Shown: in pieces, positions 60,432-64,000 of the stretch
How the letters are laid out: every line of letters begins with the position of its first letter
Position numbering within the stretch: position 1 is the stretch's first letter
DNA from: UMGS1766 sp963597355
GTDB lineage: Bacteria > Bacillota > Clostridia > Oscillospirales > Oscillospiraceae
Direction of reading: 5' to 3'
DNA length: 64,000 nt
Assembly: GCA_963597355.1 (NCBI GenBank)
Contig: CAVBPR010000016.1
Coordinates: forward strand, 1 to 64,000
Notes under the pieces: generated by a model
Told to the model about the DNA's origin: nothing
The model's input: the letters and a program-made list of their open reading frames with translations, nothing else
Database searches by the model: none
Translations under genes and position numbers: made by a program

Positions 60432-61226
60432 TCAGTCAAACTCTTCCTTATGATGCTTCAGCCGCAAGCCGGACATTGCCAGCAACACGGTCAAAATTCC
60501 AATACCCGCCACAAGCAACCAGCGGGGAAACATTCCCACAATCGTATTCTCCCGGGCTCCCAGCACTGTGATACGATCTGTATCGCCTTCCGGAAGCTCG
60601 CTGTGAACAGCAATATAGCTGCACAACGCATCTGCACAGGTAACCGACAACTCGTCTCCGTCCAGCAGGTGTTCCGGTGCGGTTACTGTAATCCGACTTT
60701 CCGAATCTGTTCGCTCCAGCTTTGTGCCGTCATCCAATCGAAGCGATAGCACTCGTTCTCCGACAGGTGCAGATGCATCATAGCGGAACGAAAAACCAGA
60801 TATCTGGCAAAACACCTGATTTCGTTCCAAATAGTCTGTAATGATTCGCTCTGTTTTAGTGTCAACTGTGATGTCGGCCACCGCATTTTCCAGCAACGCA
60901 TAAAGTTCCCGCGGAGAAATGGTTGCCATCACCAGTTTTTCATCGGAAGAAAAAACATGTTCCACATCTTCACGGGTAATATTCCCCTGAGGCAAATCCG
61001 CGGAAAGCATGCTGGTATTGATCAATGCAATCTGAGTTTCTCCTGCGGCGCGAAACGCATCTGCCACAACACTGCCAAGTTCGCACTGACTAATGTAGGG
61101 TGACTCCAGATCCATGGAGCGAGGTGCTTTATTCAAAGAGCCAACCGATTCGGTCGCCATCGCAGATACACTCAGAGCCGCCGCCAACAGAAGCACTGTG
61201 ACGGCGGTCAAAAGTTTCTTTTTCAT
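60432..61226 (-). CDS. Membrane-anchored 5'-nucleotidase C-terminal-domain protein
   Basis: A 264-residue exported protein. It has a signal peptide (about 1-23), then a domain like the C-terminal, substrate-binding half of 5'-nucleotidases (LGSVVADAFRAAG, INTSMLSADLPQGNITREDV, VFSSDEKLVMATISPRELYALLENAV), and ends in a membrane helix (LLVAGIGILTVLLAMSGL) with a basic tail. The N-terminal metallophosphatase half is absent, so it cannot hydrolyse by itself. The ATG at 61226 starts one base after the dppF stop and has no clear ribosome site, so translation is coupled. Confidence 0.78.
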   Translation of the reverse strand: MKKKLLTAVTVLLLAAALSVSAMATESVGSLNKAPRSMDLESPYISQCELGSVVADAFRAAGETQIALINTSMLSADLPQGNITREDVEHVFSSDEKLVMATISPRELYALLENAVADITVDTKTERIITDYLERNQVFCQISGFSFRYDASAPVGERVLSLRLDDGTKLERTDSESRITVTAPEHLLDGDELSVTCADALCSYIAVHSELPEGDTDRITVLGARENTIVGMFPRWLLVAGIGILTVLLAMSGLRLKHHKEEFD

Positions 61227-61227
61227 A

Positions 61228-62193
61228 TTACAAGTTGTTGATCTCACGCACATAGTGGCAGGCCACAAAGTGCTCCGGCAGCACCTCGTCATACTCCGGA
61301 AGCTCCTGATGGCAGCGCTCCTTTGCGTAAGGGCAGCGATTGGCAAAACGGCAGCCGGGCTTGGGGTCTACAGGGCTGGTCAATTCGCCCTGCATGATAA
61401 TGCGCTTTTTCTCGCGATGAATCGATGGCACAGGAATCGCGCTGAGCAATCCCTTTGTATACGGGTGCATTGGCATTTGGAACAATTTCTTGGCAGGTGC
61501 CTTCTCTACCATGCTGCCAACATACATAACCAGAATATCGTCCGAGATATGTTTTACAACGGACATATCATGTGTAACAAAGATATAGCTAATTCCCTTT
61601 TCTTTCTGCAAATCCTGCAGAAGATTCAGTACCTGTGCCTGAATGGACACATCCAATGCGGAAACCGGCTCATCACAGACGATAAACTTCGGATCTACGC
61701 TCAGTGCCCGTGCAATACCGATGCGCTGACGACGACCGCCGTCCAGCTCGTGGGGATAAGAATAGGCAAAGCGGCGGGCAAGACCAACGGTGTCCATCAG
61801 TTCAAACACCTTTTCTTCCACTTCTGCCTTGCCATGGCACAGGTGAAAGGTGTGCAGAGGACTGGCAATCAGTTCAAAAACCGTATAACGGGGATTCAGT
61901 GAGGAGAAAGGATCCTGGAAAATGATCTGCATATCCTTCTGCAATTCCCGGCGCTCCCGTCCCTTGGCTCGGGTAATATCCTTTCCCTCAAAGAAGATCT
62001 TACCATCGGTAGCGGGCAGCAGGCCAAGCACTGTGCGCCCCAATGTGGACTTACCGCAACCAGACTCACCTACGACGCCGAGGGTCTTTCCGGCATCCAG
62101 AGTAAAGCCGACATTGTCTACCGCATGGAGCTTGCCTCTTGGAGTGTCAAAATATTTCTTCAGGTGTTCAACGCGAATCAGCTCTTCGCTCAT
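61228..62193 (-). CDS. dppF: Dipeptide/oligopeptide ABC importer ATPase (DppF/OppF type)
   Basis: A 321-residue ATPase. Walker A GESGCGKST, Walker B FIVCDEPVSALD, H-loop THDMS and the C-terminal oligopeptide domain with CRFANRCPYAKERC (Fe-S-like Cys loop) are present. The signature motif is LDGGRRQR in place of LSGGQRQR. Its ATG overlaps the dppD stop by four bases. It works with DppD as the ATP-driven pair of an importer for peptides, or possibly nickel or other solutes. Confidence 0.9.
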   Translation of the reverse strand: MSEELIRVEHLKKYFDTPRGKLHAVDNVGFTLDAGKTLGVVGESGCGKSTLGRTVLGLLPATDGKIFFEGKDITRAKGRERRELQKDMQIIFQDPFSSLNPRYTVFELIASPLHTFHLCHGKAEVEEKVFELMDTVGLARRFAYSYPHELDGGRRQRIGIARALSVDPKFIVCDEPVSALDVSIQAQVLNLLQDLQKEKGISYIFVTHDMSVVKHISDDILVMYVGSMVEKAPAKKLFQMPMHPYTKGLLSAIPVPSIHREKKRIIMQGELTSPVDPKPGCRFANRCPYAKERCHQELPEYDEVLPEHFVACHYVREINNL

Positions 62194-63266
62194 TGAAAGT
62201 CACCCGCCTTTCCGAGAATATCGTTGCCGGGATTTGAAACCGGATAACCCTTTTGATAAGCTTCCTCATTGATTGCCTCATCCGGGAAGTAGAGCGGTAC
62301 ATCCTTGTCGCAATGATGGCAGCGACACAGATGGCCGGGAGCAATCTCCTTCAGTTCCGGTTCCACTGTCTGACAGTGCTCGTCGGCATAAGGGCAGCGG
62401 GGGTTGAACTTACAACCCTTGGGCAGGTCAGCCGGATCCGGCATCAGGCCGCGAATGGGTTTCAGCCGCTCCACATCCTCATCCAGCGACGGCAGAGAAT
62501 TGAACAGGCCCTCTGTATAGGGGTGCGAGGTGTGATCAAAGATGTCCTCCAGTGTTCCGTATTCAACAATCTCGCCGGCATACATGATAGCTACCTTATC
62601 GCAGGTTTCCGCCACCACGCCAAGGTCGTGGGTAATCAGCAGCATGGAAGAACCGAACTTCTTCTTCAGGTCGGTCATCATGTCCAGCACCTGGGCCTGA
62701 ATGGTCACATCCAGTGCGGTGGTAGGTTCATCGGCGATAAGCAATTTCGGCGAACATGCCAATGCCATGGCAATGACCACGCGTTGTTTCATTCCGCCGG
62801 AGAACTGATGGGGATAGTCGCCGCCGCGTTCGGCAGGAATGCCGACGAACTCCAGCATCTCCCGCGCTTTTTTTACCGCCTCTGTCTTGCTGACCTTTTC
62901 GTGGATCTTAACAACCTCTGCAATCTGATCCTCGACTTTGAAAATCGGATTCAATGCGGTCATCGGGTCCTGGAAAATCATAGAGATCGCAGAACCGCGA
63001 ATACCGTGCAGTTCTTCCTCGCTCATTTTCAAGACATCTTTTCCATTGAAGAGAATTTCGCCTGCTTCAATTTTACCGGGAGGAGACTGAATCAAATTTA
63101 GAATGCTCAAGGCCGTGGTGGTTTTTCCGGCACCAGTCTCGCCCACAAGGCCGAGGGTCTCGCCCACATCGATGGTCAGGTCAATCCCGTTGACTGCATG
63201 AACATCGTTGTCCATGGTGTGGAACTCGACATTAAGACCTTTAATTTCCAGCAAATGTTCACTCAT
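62190..63266 (-). CDS. dppD: Dipeptide/oligopeptide ABC importer ATPase (DppD/OppD type)
   Basis: A 358-residue ATPase with Walker A GETGAGKTT, signature FSGGMKQR, Walker B LLIADEPTTALD and H-loop THDLG, and the C-terminal CKFNPRCPYADEHC cysteine loop of the oligopeptide group. The long tail after it (CRCHHCDKDV) carries extra cysteines and a histidine. It lies 13 bases after the dppC gene and overlaps dppF. No binding-protein gene is in the window; it may lie to the right of the edge. Confidence 0.92.
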   Translation of the reverse strand: MSEHLLEIKGLNVEFHTMDNDVHAVNGIDLTIDVGETLGLVGETGAGKTTTALSILNLIQSPPGKIEAGEILFNGKDVLKMSEEELHGIRGSAISMIFQDPMTALNPIFKVEDQIAEVVKIHEKVSKTEAVKKAREMLEFVGIPAERGGDYPHQFSGGMKQRVVIAMALACSPKLLIADEPTTALDVTIQAQVLDMMTDLKKKFGSSMLLITHDLGVVAETCDKVAIMYAGEIVEYGTLEDIFDHTSHPYTEGLFNSLPSLDEDVERLKPIRGLMPDPADLPKGCKFNPRCPYADEHCQTVEPELKEIAPGHLCRCHHCDKDVPLYFPDEAINEEAYQKGYPVSNPGNDILGKAGDFQ

Positions 63267-63279
63267 CTGTCGTTCCTCC

Positions 63280-64000
63280 TCACTGCTTCAGGCGGGGATC
63301 CAGTGCATCCCGCAGGCCGTCGCCCATCACGTTGAAGGCAAACACTGTCAACAGGATGGCAATACCGGGAAAGGTGATCATTGGCCAGAAGGTGGTGATA
63401 AATTCCTGACCGGCACTCATGATAGAGCCCCACTCGGAGGTAGGCGGCTGAACGCCCAGACCGATAAAGCTCAAGCCGGAGATTTGCAGGATGTTGCCGC
63501 CGATACGCATGGTGCTGTCCACGATGAGGGGGGACAGAATGTTGGGCAGGATCTCATGGAAGATAATCTTTCCATGACCGGAGCCGGTAGCCTTGGCGGC
63601 CTCGACAAACTCCTGCGAACGAATTTGCAGCACCGTGGCGCGAATCATGCGGATACATGGTGCCACACCGCTGACTGCAATTGCAATTGCGGTATTGATT
63701 ACGCCAATGCCAAGTACGGCAGAGATGCACACAGCCAGCAACATGCCGGGGATACACATCAAAATGTCGCAGAAACGCATGACAACGCTCTCATATACCC
63801 CGCCGAAATAACCGGCAGTTGCACCCAGTCCGATGCCGATAATCAACGAGAACACCAGACTCATCAGAGAAATCAGCAAGCTGACTCTCGCACCATACAC
63901 AACACGACTGAACAGGTCACGACCAAAGTTGTCCGTTCCCATTAAATGCTGCAGACTTGGCATCTGCAAACGATCTGTAGAAATTGCCGCCGGATCATAA
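63280..64000 (-). CDS. dppC: Dipeptide ABC importer permease DppC (cut by window end)
   Basis: The last 240 or so residues of a BPD_transp_1 permease. It starts before the right edge with a DPAAISTDRLQ-like segment followed by LMGTDNFGRDLFSRVVYGAR, the typical DppC/OppC opening, then five helices and the EAA loop (EAAKATGSGHGKIIFHEILPN). The stop is at 63280. The true start is outside. It is the upstream member of the dppC-dppD-dppF operon. Confidence 0.92.
   Translation of the reverse strand, partial: YDPAAISTDRLQMPSLQHLMGTDNFGRDLFSRVVYGARVSLLISLMSLVFSLIIGIGLGATAGYFGGVYESVVMRFCDILMCIPGMLLAVCISAVLGIGVINTAIAIAVSGVAPCIRMIRATVLQIRSQEFVEAAKATGSGHGKIIFHEILPNILSPLIVDSTMRIGGNILQISGLSFIGLGVQPPTSEWGSIMSAGQEFITTFWPMITFPGIAILLTVFAFNVMGDGLRDALDPRLKQ

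Noticed and set aside
59217..60749. 510-codon plus-strand open frame opposite the flavin reductase gene
   Set aside because: It is a shadow of the reductase: no ribosome site, no recognisable domains, and the minus-strand frame has clear motifs throughout.
62253..63101. 282-codon plus-strand open frame opposite dppD
   Set aside because: Antisense shadow of a clear ABC ATPase gene.

Overview
The window looks like the chromosome of a Gram-positive anaerobe of the class Clostridia, most likely an Oscillospirales-type gut bacterium. This is an inference from gene content: an IreB homologue, a SepF-like protein, NrdR, a split PurO/AICAR-transformylase purine route, a DeoR-fructose PTS operon, an M16C peptidase, several MATE exporters and flavin- and ferredoxin-type reductases. 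Strong AGGAGG ribosome sites and TTGACA/TATAAT promoters with 17-base spacing are common. No rRNA, tRNA, CRISPR array or complete transposon was seen.

Layout. 1-545: AT-rich end of a MATE exporter and an attachment-site-like stretch next to the 3' end of guaA. 531-6652: guaA, carB, carA (minus strand) with a GC-rich terminator in the carA leader. 6752-7295: nrdR. 7386-13222: a self-contained fructose PTS operon (fruR, fruK, fruA, HPr, enzyme I). 13293-18394: a minus-strand operon of a UGSC-like fusion protein, an old-yellow-enzyme flavoprotein and a GntP-type permease. 18821-21258: ireB, a small unknown protein and an SH3/NlpC cell-wall hydrolase. 21298-28485: purine genes purE-F-M-N, then a ZTP riboswitch and purO-purH-purD; purE has a leader with a 27-codon ORF and a terminator.

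28573-41515 is mostly housekeeping: glycosyltransferase, PAP2 phosphatase, rRNA methyltransferase, cysteine desulfurase with a TtcA-like thiolase, SepF-like, YccF, PrsW-like, a MATE exporter, tsaD-rimI-polA and an HD hydrolase. About 41.6-43.7 kb is a small accessory patch with a broken DNA methylase, several tiny ORFs behind their own promoters and one gene stopped by an in-frame TAA. 43724-51229: M16C peptidase, a heterodimeric ABC exporter and a lipoprotein.

51265-52777 is a redox/chaperone operon: a trigger-factor-like protein without the ribosome-binding domain, a CSAC thioredoxin and a 66-residue ferredoxin-thioredoxin-reductase-like protein. 52906-58557: a FlK-type thioesterase and an MMPL transporter module with its TetR regulator. 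58722 to the end: a dipeptide-type ABC importer operon (dppC cut by the window edge, dppD, dppF) continuing into a membrane-anchored 5'-nucleotidase C-terminal-domain protein and a ferredoxin-flavoprotein reductase.

The most unusual parts are the UGSC-like fusion in which Met replaces the reactive Cys/Sec, the purE leader with its tiny ORF, the trigger-factor/thioredoxin/FTR-like operon, the 5'-nucleotidase-domain protein inside the dpp operon, and the accessory patch at 41.6-43.7 kb.
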